Assembly (NCBI RefSeq): GCF_000967965.1
Contig: NZ_LACC01000038.1
Location: 45,291 to 81,581 of the forward strand
From: Pseudomonas fluorescens
GTDB lineage: Bacteria; Pseudomonadota; Gammaproteobacteria; Pseudomonadales; Pseudomonadaceae
Reading direction: 5' to 3'
Length of the DNA stretch: 36,291 nt
Below are positions 1 through 7,362 of this stretch, piece after piece. The position numbers were made by a program, and so were the translations under genes. Every line of letters starts with the position of its first letter. Within the stretch, counting starts at the first letter, position 1. The notes under the pieces are model-generated. The model was not told the origin of the DNA. It ran no database searches and saw nothing but the letters and a program-made list of their open reading frames with translations.

Positions 1-57
1 ATCTCTTAAATGAACGGTATTACACCTGACGTGGGCTTTTTTGTGGGCGTTCAGCCT

Positions 58-330
58 TCAGGCATAACTCCTGAGGGCTTGTGGTGGTACGAAGGCTTCA
101 AGTTCATCCTCCACCGCTTCGATTATCAGTTCTACATCCGCAGCATTCATGACGGTGGCGCACGGAATACCGGCAATGGCGATCATGGTCTCGCCAGTGG
201 CACGATCAAAAAGACGGGCAATCATGCTGCCCGGCGCGTCCATGCTCGCCTCGAAACCCATGGGATGAAAATGCCAGCGCATCAGCTGGCAGGCGTTTGG
301 AAACGTAACCTTACTGAACCCTATATTCAT
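58..330 (-). CDS. DUF1652 family protein
   Basis: A 90-residue protein of the DUF1652 type, a small family found mainly in Pseudomonas with no established role. The recognisable core runs from FPNACQLMRWHFHPMGFEA through the acidic C-terminal helix with VELIIEAVEDELEAF. No signal peptide or membrane segment is visible, so it is probably cytoplasmic. The frame stays open upstream to an ATG at 393, which would add 21 residues, but no ribosome-binding site precedes that ATG. The start at 330 has a GAAGG about ten bases upstream and begins close to the family-like core, so I prefer it. The gene stands alone and is divergent from the regulator that starts near 597. Family assignment is by recollection of the pattern; function is unknown. 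Confidence 0.7.
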   Translation of the reverse strand: MNIGFSKVTFPNACQLMRWHFHPMGFEASMDAPGSMIARLFDRATGETMIAIAGIPCATVMNAADVELIIEAVEDELEAFVPPQALRSYA

Positions 331-393
331 GTGTTGCCCGCCTTCATTATCGAGCGCGTCCGTTAGCTCATGGTAGGAGGGAAGAACCTTCAT

Positions 394-596
394 TGGTTCA
401 ACCAGTGACAGTTTTTAAAAGTAGCATCCGGATGTGAAAATAATGTGGAGTTTTCAGGTCGTTTGGCGATTGCCGCTGTTTTTTTTGATCCGGCTCACGC
501 TTATCGGCCGATTGCGGGCGCCCGCCATCATCGGTTTAGTCGTTGAAGACAACGCACAAGTTGGGCAAGCTCGGTGTTTTCCCGCAGAGATGTTCA
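394..596. other. Intergenic region between divergent genes
   Basis: About 200 bases that must hold the promoters of the leftward DUF1652 gene and the rightward AraC-type regulator. It contains a T8 run at 479-486 and no repeat, RNA gene or clear sigma-70 promoter that I can defend. The regulator frame is open back to a TTG at 543, so up to 54 bases here could be coding. Confidence 0.4.
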
Positions 597-1412
597 ATGC
601 ACGCCGATGATGATGGCCCGCTGCAAACCCAGGCCACGGGCGAGACGGTCATGCGCTATCACTTGCGCTGGAAGCACCGGGATCTGGATGGCGTCATGGC
701 GCTTTATCACCCCGAAGTCCAGTACAACGATTTCTTCCAGAACAAGGTCATGGGCCTGGCCGAGTTGCGCGAGTATGTGCGCAGCAGCATGCCCCGGGAT
801 CCGGATGAAGCGCTGGAGCATTCCGACCGCATTCGACTGGACGGCAACACGGCGTTCATTCAGTACCGCATCACCCTGCGCGGCGGTGAAGGGCTGGTGT
901 CGTTTCGCGCCAGCGAAGCGATTACCGTCAAGGACGGGCTGATCTGGCGGGTCAATGAATATGCGTCATTGGTGCACGAGCAACCCGGCAGCAAAGCGTC
1001 CGGCAATCAGCGCCCGGCGGTCAGCCGGCTCGGCCTGTCGCCGCGCCAATTGAGCTTTATGGCCGATGACCTGCAGCAGTATTTCCAGGGTCAACAGCCT
1101 TATCTGGACCCGGAGCTCGATCTGCAACGGGTGGCGAAGGAGTGTGGCTACAGCCGCAACCAGATTTCCTACCTGTTGAATCAGGTGCTGGGCCAGAGCT
1201 TCTACCGCTACGTCAACCAGGCGCGCCTGCAACATTTGCTCGCAGCGCTGGATGCCGCGACGCCGCCAGTGCGCATCGATGAGCTGGCCTTCGCTGCCGG
1301 ATTCAATTCGCTGTCGGCGTTCTACAGCTGTTTCCGCCAGCACACCGGCCAGTCGCCCAAGGCCTACGTCAAACAAATTTCTTTGCGTGCACGCGCGCAA
1401 GACAGCGCCTGA
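597..1412 (+). CDS. SnoaL/NTF2-like sensor fused to AraC-type DNA-binding domain
   Basis: A 271-residue likely transcription regulator with an unusual sensor. Residues about 15-130 look like an NTF2/SnoaL ligand-binding cone: the helix YHLRWKHRDLDGVMALYHP, then VQYNDFF and a C-terminal strand with DGLIWRVNEYASL. Residues about 155-265 form an AraC-type double helix-turn-helix: DLQRVAKECGYSRNQISYLLNQ is the first HTH, and IDELAFAAGFNSLSAFYSCF with TGQSPKAY is the canonical second half. Most AraC proteins carry a cupin-like sensor instead. The start is uncertain: ATG 597 is used because similarity begins soon after it; a TTG at 543 in the same frame would add 18 residues. The gene lies 50 bases before an amine-oxidase-like gene on the same strand, so it probably controls that cluster in response to a small ligand (inference). 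Confidence 0.82.
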   Translation: MHADDDGPLQTQATGETVMRYHLRWKHRDLDGVMALYHPEVQYNDFFQNKVMGLAELREYVRSSMPRDPDEALEHSDRIRLDGNTAFIQYRITLRGGEGLVSFRASEAITVKDGLIWRVNEYASLVHEQPGSKASGNQRPAVSRLGLSPRQLSFMADDLQQYFQGQQPYLDPELDLQRVAKECGYSRNQISYLLNQVLGQSFYRYVNQARLQHLLAALDAATPPVRIDELAFAAGFNSLSAFYSCFRQHTGQSPKAYVKQISLRARAQDSA

Positions 1413-1462
1413 GCCCACGCACTAGGATCGATGCCATCGAAGTTTGAGTGGCGGAGTCTTGC

Positions 1463-2869
1463 ATGCCGGCGTGGCGCACTATCAGTTTGTGGATGGACCA
1501 GCTCGACGAGCCTCTGTTGGCGCGTCCTGCGCTGGAGCGGGACCTGGATGTCGACGTGGCGATCATCGGCGCCGGTTACACCGGGCTCTGGACCGCGTAC
1601 TACCTCAAGCAGCACAAACCAGACCTGAACATCGCGATTGTCGAGGCGCAAACCGCCGGTTTCGGCGCGTCGGGGCGCAATGGTGGCTGGCTGATGGGCA
1701 ATTTGCTGGGTGAGGATCGCCTGTTGGCCAATCTATCAGTCGAAGATCGCCGGGCCTCCTACCATCTGTTGCACAGCATTCCGGATGAAGTGGAGATTGT
1801 CCTCGAACGTGAGGGGATCGACTGCGATTACCGTAAAGGCGGGGTGCTGTATTGCGCCGCGCGCTACCCGGAGCAGGAGGCCAGCCTGCGTCATTACCTG
1901 GACGATCTCCACCGTCGGGGCCTCAACGACAGCCACTATCGCTGGCTGACCCCGGAACAACTGGCGCAACAGATCCGCATCGCCAAACCCTACGGCGGCA
2001 TCTACGCGCCGCACGTGGCGACCATCCACCCGGCTAGGCTGGTACGGGGGCTGGCCCGGGCGGTGGAGCGCCTGGGCGTCAGAATCTATGAAAACAGCCC
2101 GGTCACCCATTGGCAGTCCGGCAGCCTGCGCACGGCGAAAGCCTCTGTGCGCAGTCGCTGGGTGGTGCCGGCGGTAGAAGGCTATTCCGTCACGCTGCCG
2201 CCATTGGGGCGTTTCCAGATGCCGGTGCAGAGCCTGATCGTCGCGACCGAGCCCTTGTCGGCGGCCACCTGGGACGAAATCGGCCTGAGTCGTGGCCAGG
2301 CGTTCAGCGAGGCCAGTCGCCAGGTCACCTACGGTCAGCGCACCGCTGACAACCGACTGATCTTCGGCGCCCGTGGTGGCTACCAGTTCGCCGGCAAGCT
2401 GCGGCACGACTTCGACCTGACCACTGACGAAATACAGCTGCGGCGCTACCTGTTCGGCGAACTGTTCCCGCAGTTGAAGAACGTGCAGATCACCCATTCC
2501 TGGGGCGGCAACCTGGGCATGTCCCGGCATTTCCAGCCGCACATGCTTTGCGACCGGGCCAATGGCATTGCCCTGTCGGGCGGTTATGGCGGGGAGGGCG
2601 TTGGTGCCAGCAACCTGGGGGGCCGCACGCTGGCCGACCTGATCCTGGGGCGCGACACCGATCTGGTGCGCCAGCCGTGGGTCATTCCCCAGCGTGGCCT
2701 CGATGCACTGCGGGCCTGGGAGCCGGAGCCGATCCGCTGGCTCGGCTACAACGCGATCATCCGCAGCTTTGTCCATGAGGACCAGACCCTCGCCAACCCG
2801 GCCACTGCGCCCTGGCGGCGCAAGCTGGCCAGCGGGGTGGCCGGTTTCATGGAAGGTTTCATGCACTAA
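1463..2869 (+). CDS. FAD-dependent amine oxidoreductase (DadA/PuuB-like, DAO family)
   Basis: A 468-residue flavoenzyme of the DAO family (D-amino-acid dehydrogenase, gamma-glutamylputrescine oxidase). The N-terminus holds the Rossmann dinucleotide-binding motif VDVAIIGAGYTGLWTAYYL, followed by the acidic VEAQTAGFGASGRNGGW stretch typical of PuuB/OrdL-type oxidases. The C-terminus has the second FAD contact near ALSGGYGGEGVGASNLGGR. It should oxidise a secondary or primary amine, passing electrons to FAD. The ATG at 1463 is chosen because GGAG lies six bases upstream; a GTG at 1448 would add five residues. It is followed after 43 bases by a cupin gene and then a PotF-like binding protein, which suggests a polyamine or amino-acid substrate. 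The exact substrate cannot be read from sequence. Confidence 0.88.
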   Translation: MPAWRTISLWMDQLDEPLLARPALERDLDVDVAIIGAGYTGLWTAYYLKQHKPDLNIAIVEAQTAGFGASGRNGGWLMGNLLGEDRLLANLSVEDRRASYHLLHSIPDEVEIVLEREGIDCDYRKGGVLYCAARYPEQEASLRHYLDDLHRRGLNDSHYRWLTPEQLAQQIRIAKPYGGIYAPHVATIHPARLVRGLARAVERLGVRIYENSPVTHWQSGSLRTAKASVRSRWVVPAVEGYSVTLPPLGRFQMPVQSLIVATEPLSAATWDEIGLSRGQAFSEASRQVTYGQRTADNRLIFGARGGYQFAGKLRHDFDLTTDEIQLRRYLFGELFPQLKNVQITHSWGGNLGMSRHFQPHMLCDRANGIALSGGYGGEGVGASNLGGRTLADLILGRDTDLVRQPWVIPQRGLDALRAWEPEPIRWLGYNAIIRSFVHEDQTLANPATAPWRRKLASGVAGFMEGFMH

Positions 2870-2912
2870 ACGGCACGCTCCTCATCTACAGGCTATATCG
2901 ACAGGTATTCCC

Positions 2913-3254
2913 ATGAGCATCACGCAATTCAAGAACACCGCAACCCTGAAACTGGAAGAGTCCAATCCGGTCGCCGTGCCCCTGGGCACCCCGGTGGCCG
3001 TGGCTTCGACCACCAGCGTCGAACGCGACGACGGCGTCGAGACCGGCGTCTGGGAATGCACCCCCGGGCGCTGGCGGCGGCAGATCGTCGCCCAGGAATT
3101 CTGTCACTTCATCCAGGGCCGCTGCACCTTTACCCCGGACGGCGGCGAGCCCCTGTACATAGAAGCCGGCGACGCACTGATGTTGCCGGCCAACAGCCTC
3201 GGCATTTGGGACATCCAGGAAACCGTGCGCAAGACCTATGTCCTGATTTTTTGA
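2913..3254 (+). CDS. Small cupin-domain protein (cupin_3/DUF861, EutQ-like)
   Basis: A 113-residue single-cupin protein. The body GVWECTPGRWRRQIVAQEFCHFIQGRCTFTPDGG followed by EPLYIEAGDALMLPANSLGIWDI matches the cupin_3 pattern seen in (S)-ureidoglycine aminohydrolase-like and EutQ-like proteins: a first motif around E-F-C-H-F-I-x-G and a second motif around G-D-x-x-x-L-P. The frame is open upstream into the oxidase gene, but the ATG at 2913 has AGGT seven bases before it and begins a normal cupin N-terminus. The same type of small cupin often sits next to DadA/PuuB-like oxidases and PotF proteins in Pseudomonas (recollection). It could be an isomerase or a stabilising accessory protein; the role is unproven. 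Confidence 0.85.
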   Translation: MSITQFKNTATLKLEESNPVAVPLGTPVAVASTTSVERDDGVETGVWECTPGRWRRQIVAQEFCHFIQGRCTFTPDGGEPLYIEAGDALMLPANSLGIWDIQETVRKTYVLIF

Positions 3255-3329
3255 ATTTTCAATTCTTTGAAATTTGAAAGCTGATCCTTTGATTGCCTGC
3301 CAACAAAAAAAACCTACAGGAATCGACCC

Positions 3330-4415
3330 ATGCTGCGAAAGACACTGACTCTGGCCCCGCTGATGCTGGTTGCATCGATCAGCCAGGCCGCCGAAACCGT
3401 CAAGATCTACAACTGGTCGGATTACATCGCGCCAGACACCACGAAAAACTTCCAGAAAGAAACCGGCATCGACGTCACCTATGACGTCTATGACAGCAAC
3501 GAAACCCTCGATGGCAAGTTGATGACCGGCAAATCCGGCTACGACGTGGTGTTCCCGTCCAACCACTTCATGGCCCGGCAAATTGAAGGCGGCGCGCTGA
3601 AGAAACTCGACAAGAGTCAGCTGCCGAACTGGAAGAACCTCAACCCTGTGTTGCTCAAGGCGTTGCAGACCAATGATCCGGGCAACGAGCGCGGCTTCCC
3701 GTACCTGTGGGGCAGCACCGGCATCGGCTACAACATTGCCAAGGTCAAGGCCGTGCTGGGGGACAACGCCCCGGTGGACTCCTGGGACCTGATCTTCAAG
3801 CCCGAGAACATGCAGAAGTTGCAGAAGTGCGGGGTGGCCATCCTCGACAACGGCCCGGAGCTGCTGCCGGCGGCGTTGAACTACCTCGGGCTGCCCCATC
3901 ACAGCAAGAACCCGGAAGACTACAAGAAGGCCGAAGCCCTGCTGATGAAGGTGCGGCCATATGTCAGCTATTTCCACTCGTCCAAGTACACCAGTGACCT
4001 GGCCAATGGCGATATCTGCGTCGCGGTCGGCTTTTCCGGTGACATCCTGCAAGCGGAAAACCGCGCCAGGGAAGCCAAGAACGGTATCGACATCGGCTAC
4101 TCGATTCCCAAGGAGGGCGCCGCGATCTGGTTCGACATGGTTGCCATGCCGGTCGATGCCCCGGATGAAAAGGCCGGTTACGCCTTTATGAACTACCTGC
4201 TGCGCCCGGACGTCATGGCCGGCATCAGCAATTATGTGCATTACGCCAATGGCAATGAACAGGCTGACAGCCTGATCGATCCAGCCATCAAGAACGACAC
4301 CAAGGTTTACCCAAGTCCGGAAATGATGGGCAAGCTGTTTGCCCTGGAAGCCATGCCGTTGAATATCGACCGGATTCGCACGCGAGCGTGGAACAAGATT
4401 CGCACCGGCAGCTGA
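3330..4415 (+). CDS. PotF/SpuD-like polyamine ABC transporter periplasmic binding protein
   Basis: A 361-residue periplasmic binding protein. Residues 1-20 are a Sec signal peptide ending ISQA before AETVKIYNWSDYIAPDT, which is the hallmark start of PotF/SpuD/SpuE proteins. Further family signatures are TYDVYDSNETLDGKLMTGKS, YDVVFPSNHFMARQI and PYLWGSTGIGYN. Family members bind putrescine or spermidine in the periplasm and deliver it to a PotGHI-type importer. An AGGAA ribosome site precedes the ATG. No permease or ATPase gene lies nearby, so it either works with a transporter encoded elsewhere or serves as an orphan sensor. Linkage to the flavin oxidase and cupin upstream suggests the cluster takes up and oxidises a polyamine or related amine (inference). 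Confidence 0.9.
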   Translation: MLRKTLTLAPLMLVASISQAAETVKIYNWSDYIAPDTTKNFQKETGIDVTYDVYDSNETLDGKLMTGKSGYDVVFPSNHFMARQIEGGALKKLDKSQLPNWKNLNPVLLKALQTNDPGNERGFPYLWGSTGIGYNIAKVKAVLGDNAPVDSWDLIFKPENMQKLQKCGVAILDNGPELLPAALNYLGLPHHSKNPEDYKKAEALLMKVRPYVSYFHSSKYTSDLANGDICVAVGFSGDILQAENRAREAKNGIDIGYSIPKEGAAIWFDMVAMPVDAPDEKAGYAFMNYLLRPDVMAGISNYVHYANGNEQADSLIDPAIKNDTKVYPSPEMMGKLFALEAMPLNIDRIRTRAWNKIRTGS

Positions 4416-4425
4416 AAGCTGGTCA

Positions 4426-4453
4426 GGCGAACGGGACAGGACGTCCCGTTGCC
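4426..4453 (+). terminator. Stem-loop between convergent genes
   Basis: Eleven bases after the PotF-like stop, AACGGGAC (4430-4437) pairs perfectly with GTCCCGTT (4443-4450) around a 5-base loop; with a one-base bulge the stem extends by GGC/GCC. No T-run follows, so it would be a weak or factor-dependent terminator. It lies between two genes that end towards each other and could serve both. Confidence 0.5.
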
Positions 4454-4460
4454 ATCGTCA

Positions 4461-5138
4461 TCAGCCGACCGGCTCGGCTGCGCAACTCATCTGGCCTGAG
4501 CCGGGTATCTGGAAAAACACCTCATCGCCGATTTGCCAGAAGCTGTAGCTGCCCTTGTAATCCTTGCCCGTGTATTGGTTTCCTGAATTGTTCGGCACCT
4601 GGTTCAGCGTCACCGAGGAGTTGGCCCATTTGAGGAACACCACGCCCGGTTCGACCGTAAAGAAGGTGGCGGCAACCAATGCATTAAACCCTGCGCAACG
4701 ATAAGCCAACGGGCCTTCCGTGAGCCTGCTTGGGTCCTTGGTTCTCGCAATGGCCGAACCCTGGCGCAGTTGGAACGCACGCTCGGCATAACTTCGCACG
4801 ACGCAGGCCTTGGCTTGAGTCCCGCCACCACACTGGTTACGGGACTCAAGCCAGAACCGCTGGTCAATCTCGACTTTATTCGGGCGCGGCACTGAGTGTT
4901 CGTCGGTGAGCGCCAGGAGATAAAGACGATTGAGCTCCAGATCCATGCGCGCCAGTTGAGCGTCGTGACAGACAAGCTTTTCGGCGGATGCCTGGGGAGT
5001 GGCGCAATCGAAACTGGTTTTGTACGTTGGCAAGGGCTTTGGCTTGGGTTTTGCCTTTGTGGCGGCATCACACAGGCTCGCCGTCATGCACGTGCTGACG
5101 GCGAGCACAGAGGCCAGAAGTGGCATGACCATTTTCAT
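4461..5138 (-). CDS. Exported LprI-like plus MliC-like two-domain protein (candidate lysozyme inhibitor)
   Basis: A 225-residue exported protein. MKMVMPLLASVLAVSTCMTASLCDA is a Sec signal peptide; no clear lipobox. Residues about 40-125 match the LprI/DUF1311 pattern: SFDCATPQASAEKLVCHDAQLARMD, LNRLYLLAL, then WLESRNQCGG and CVVRSYAERAFQL with paired cysteines. Residues about 140-225 match the MliC pattern: YRCAGFNALVAATFF, SVTLNQVPNNSGNQYTG, YSFWQIGDEVFF and a final C near the end. MliC proteins inhibit c-type lysozyme, and LprI of M. tuberculosis is also reported as a lysozyme inhibitor, so both halves point to periplasmic protection against lysozyme. The ATG at 5138 is chosen over the longer frame (to 5207) because AGGTG lies eight bases upstream and the signal peptide begins there. 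Confidence 0.8.
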   Translation of the reverse strand: MKMVMPLLASVLAVSTCMTASLCDAATKAKPKPKPLPTYKTSFDCATPQASAEKLVCHDAQLARMDLELNRLYLLALTDEHSVPRPNKVEIDQRFWLESRNQCGGGTQAKACVVRSYAERAFQLRQGSAIARTKDPSRLTEGPLAYRCAGFNALVAATFFTVEPGVVFLKWANSSVTLNQVPNNSGNQYTGKDYKGSYSFWQIGDEVFFQIPGSGQMSCAAEPVG

Positions 5139-5275
5139 TTCGGCGTCACCTGAGTCTTTGCGTGATGCCCGTATTGCAACGCCTGTGTCGAAGCGTTGCA
5201 CAGTCATTCGGTCGCACGGGGTCTATCGAGTGTAAAGCAGTGCTCGAAACCTGCCACATCGTGCCAGGAGAAACG

Positions 5276-5500
5276 TCAGTCTTCTTCGCGAATCGTCGCT
5301 ACTTCATCGGCCCTGACTTTCACCATCGCACCGGAAATGTCCTCAAACTCAAAGAACCCGTCCTTGGTTTTGGTCTTCGGCATGTCCTTGGTCAGGTATT
5401 GAGTGCCGTTTTGCAGCGTCACCACCGTTGGCGTCGAGCAACCGGCCAGCGCCAGCAAGGCCGCTACAGCCAGGGGCAGGCCCAATGTCTTGATGTCCAT
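5276..5500 (-). CDS. YgdI/YgdR family small lipoprotein (DUF903)
   Basis: A 74-residue lipoprotein. The signal sequence ends in the lipobox LAGC, so the mature protein starts at a lipidated cysteine. The mature part, TPTVVTLQNGTQYLTKDMPKT and then GFFEFEDISGAMVKVRADEVATIRE, is the small SH3-like fold of the YgdI/YgdR family, whose function is unknown. The next residue after Cys is Ser, which favours outer-membrane sorting. The ATG at 5500 has an excellent GGAGG site five bases upstream; a GTG at 5506 lies within that site and is unlikely. The gene is separated from the MliC-like gene by 137 bases and is divergent from the repair operon. Confidence 0.88.
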   Translation of the reverse strand: MDIKTLGLPLAVAALLALAGCSTPTVVTLQNGTQYLTKDMPKTKTKDGFFEFEDISGAMVKVRADEVATIREED

Positions 5501-5694
5501 GATCACCTCCCGTAGGTTAAGGCAGCGCCATCAGCCCGAGGCTGTCACTGCACCTGTATGGCGGTTGGTGCCGCCAGGGGGCGGAAAGTTCTACTGCCTT
5601 GGGAAAATTCTGTACAGCGCCGCCATTTATCCTTTTCCGATTGCGCCACGCGGCGTGGAACTGGTATCTGTATGCATAACCAGTATCCATCGCC
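5501..5694. other. Divergent intergenic region with SOS-like site
   Basis: It separates the leftward lipoprotein gene from the rightward nuclease-helicase operon. Apart from the LexA-like site at 5668-5683 it holds a larger dyad, CTGGT (5661-5665) with ACCAG (5679-5683), centred on the TATGCATA palindrome. No other gene or repeat is seen. Confidence 0.5.
5668..5683 (+). promoter_or_regulatory. Candidate LexA (SOS) box
   Basis: CTGTATGCATAACCAG has the LexA form CTG-N10-CAG and matches CTGTATATATATACAG at 12 of 16 positions, with both outer triplets intact. It ends 11 bases before the FAN1-type gene start, where a bound repressor would block transcription of the nuclease and helicase. The cargo (DNA repair) fits SOS control. 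The site was found by eye and no binding evidence exists. Confidence 0.55.
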
Positions 5695-7362
5695 ATGGCC
5701 CTTTTTCCAGTGACCGCAAATCCCCTCGACGATCCGTTCTATTACTTGAACAACTTCATGCAAGTGCTTGATTGGCTTGATCAGCGCTTTGCCGATGTGC
5801 TGAGCGTCGACGAGCTGCGTTTCATTAATGAGTTTAAGCGGTTGCCCCGTGAATCGCAGGCACTGCTGGTCAGAATGGTCATGCGCAAGGGCGTTCATTT
5901 CAGGGCGAGCAAACTGCATTACGAGGAAATCGGCGATACCGGCAGCGCCGTCGGGCCGCTGTTAGCGCTTGGCTGGGTCGATGAGCGAATACCGTTGACA
6001 GTCGACGCTCTGTTCGAGGTGCTGCTCAAGGGTGAAATCCTCCAGGCCTTTGGCCCGGCAATCGATCACCCCAAAGGCAAGAAAGCCGATTGGCTGCCGG
6101 CGCTGTGCGAGCAGTTTCCCCAGGTACAAAGCTTCAACGACTGGTGCCCGGCCCTGGACGAGCGCCTGTTCAGCCTGACCATCATGCAATTGTGCGATCG
6201 CCTGCGCCTGATGTTTTTCGGCAACCTGTATCAGGACTGGTCGGAGTTCGTGTTGGCTGACCTCGGTATCTACACCTACGAAAAAGTCGAATTCTGCGCC
6301 GAGTCCCGCGGTTTGCGCAGCCGCGAAGACGTGGATGCCTGCGTCCTCTTGCACGCGTACCAGCAACAATTCGAGGCCGGTGAAACGCTGGAAGAGGTGG
6401 CGGAGCGGATCAAGGGACTGGCGCTGGATAATCCGTGGTTGCAACGCCGGCGCGGCAAGCTGCTGTTCCAGATGGCCCAGTACTGCGAGCGCATCGCGGA
6501 TTTCTCCATGGCCCTGAACCTGTACCGCGAATGTGCTTATCCCGGCGCGCGGGCGCGGCTGATTCGCGTGCTGGAACGCAGCGGTCAGTTTGAACAGGCC
6601 ATGGACCTGGCCGAGAAGGCCGAGCAGGCGCCGGAAAGCGCCGCCGAACACCAGCAGTTGCTCCGCGTGCTGCCACGCCTGCGGCGCAAGCTCGGCGGGC
6701 CGCCCATCAAGCGGGCTGCGCCTCGGGAAATGCAGCGCCTGGACCTGCAATTGCCCAGGACTGACCCGGCGTTATCGGTGGAGTTCTACGTTCAGGCGCA
6801 TCTGGCACAGGATTCGGCGCCGGTGCACTACGTGGAAAACAGCCTGGTCAATTCACTGTTTGGCCTGCTGTGCTGGCCAGCGATTTTCGCGCCGTTGCCG
6901 GGGGCGTTTTTTCACCCGTTCCAGCGCGGGCCGGTAGATCTGCTCAGCGAAGACTTCCAGGTCCGCCGGGCCGAACTGTTTCAGGCGTGCCTGGCCGAAC
7001 TCGACGACGGGCGCTACCGGCAGACCATCCGCGAACGGTATGCCGCCAAGTGGGGCGTGCAGTCGCCGTTCGTGTTCTGGAGCGTGCTCAGCGAAGAGTT
7101 GCTGGAGCAAGCCCTCGATTGCCTTCCGGCCGAACACCTCAAGCACTGGTTCAACCGCCTCTTGCTGGACATCAAGGCCAATCGCGCCGGCATGCCGGAC
7201 CTGATCCAGTTCTGGCCGCAGCAAAAGACCTACCGCATGATCGAAGTCAAAGGCCCGGGCGATCGCCTGCAGGACAACCAGTTGCGCTGGCTGGAGTTCT
7301 GCCACGAACACCAGATGCCCATCGCCGTGTGCTACGTGCAATGGGCGGAGCAGGACGATTGA
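5695..7362 (+). CDS. FAN1-type VRR-NUC structure-specific nuclease
   Basis: A 555-residue homologue of FAN1, the 5'-flap nuclease that unhooks DNA interstrand crosslinks; a bacterial FAN1 from P. aeruginosa has been studied structurally. The N-terminal part (KLHYEEIGDTGSA, LLALGWVDE) resembles the SAP-like DNA-binding region, the middle (about 170-330) is helical and TPR-like, and the C-terminus holds the VRR-NUC catalytic core: GMPDL with P501-D502, then IEVKGPGDRLQDNQ with E517 and K519. This is the PD-(D/E)XK arrangement. No strong ribosome site precedes the ATG at 5695; a GTG five codons later is an alternative. Its stop overlaps the start of the helicase gene by four bases, so the two are translated together. 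A LexA-like site precedes it. Confidence 0.9.
   Translation: MALFPVTANPLDDPFYYLNNFMQVLDWLDQRFADVLSVDELRFINEFKRLPRESQALLVRMVMRKGVHFRASKLHYEEIGDTGSAVGPLLALGWVDERIPLTVDALFEVLLKGEILQAFGPAIDHPKGKKADWLPALCEQFPQVQSFNDWCPALDERLFSLTIMQLCDRLRLMFFGNLYQDWSEFVLADLGIYTYEKVEFCAESRGLRSREDVDACVLLHAYQQQFEAGETLEEVAERIKGLALDNPWLQRRRGKLLFQMAQYCERIADFSMALNLYRECAYPGARARLIRVLERSGQFEQAMDLAEKAEQAPESAAEHQQLLRVLPRLRRKLGGPPIKRAAPREMQRLDLQLPRTDPALSVEFYVQAHLAQDSAPVHYVENSLVNSLFGLLCWPAIFAPLPGAFFHPFQRGPVDLLSEDFQVRRAELFQACLAELDDGRYRQTIRERYAAKWGVQSPFVFWSVLSEELLEQALDCLPAEHLKHWFNRLLLDIKANRAGMPDLIQFWPQQKTYRMIEVKGPGDRLQDNQLRWLEFCHEHQMPIAVCYVQWAEQDD

Noticed and set aside
2886..4241. A 451-codon minus-strand open frame
   Set aside because: It is the antisense of the cupin and PotF-like genes, which have clear family motifs on the plus strand.
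5610..5617. CTGTACAG palindrome upstream of the FAN1-type gene as a second LexA site
   Set aside because: It is only 8 bases long and lacks the CTG-N10-CAG spacing.
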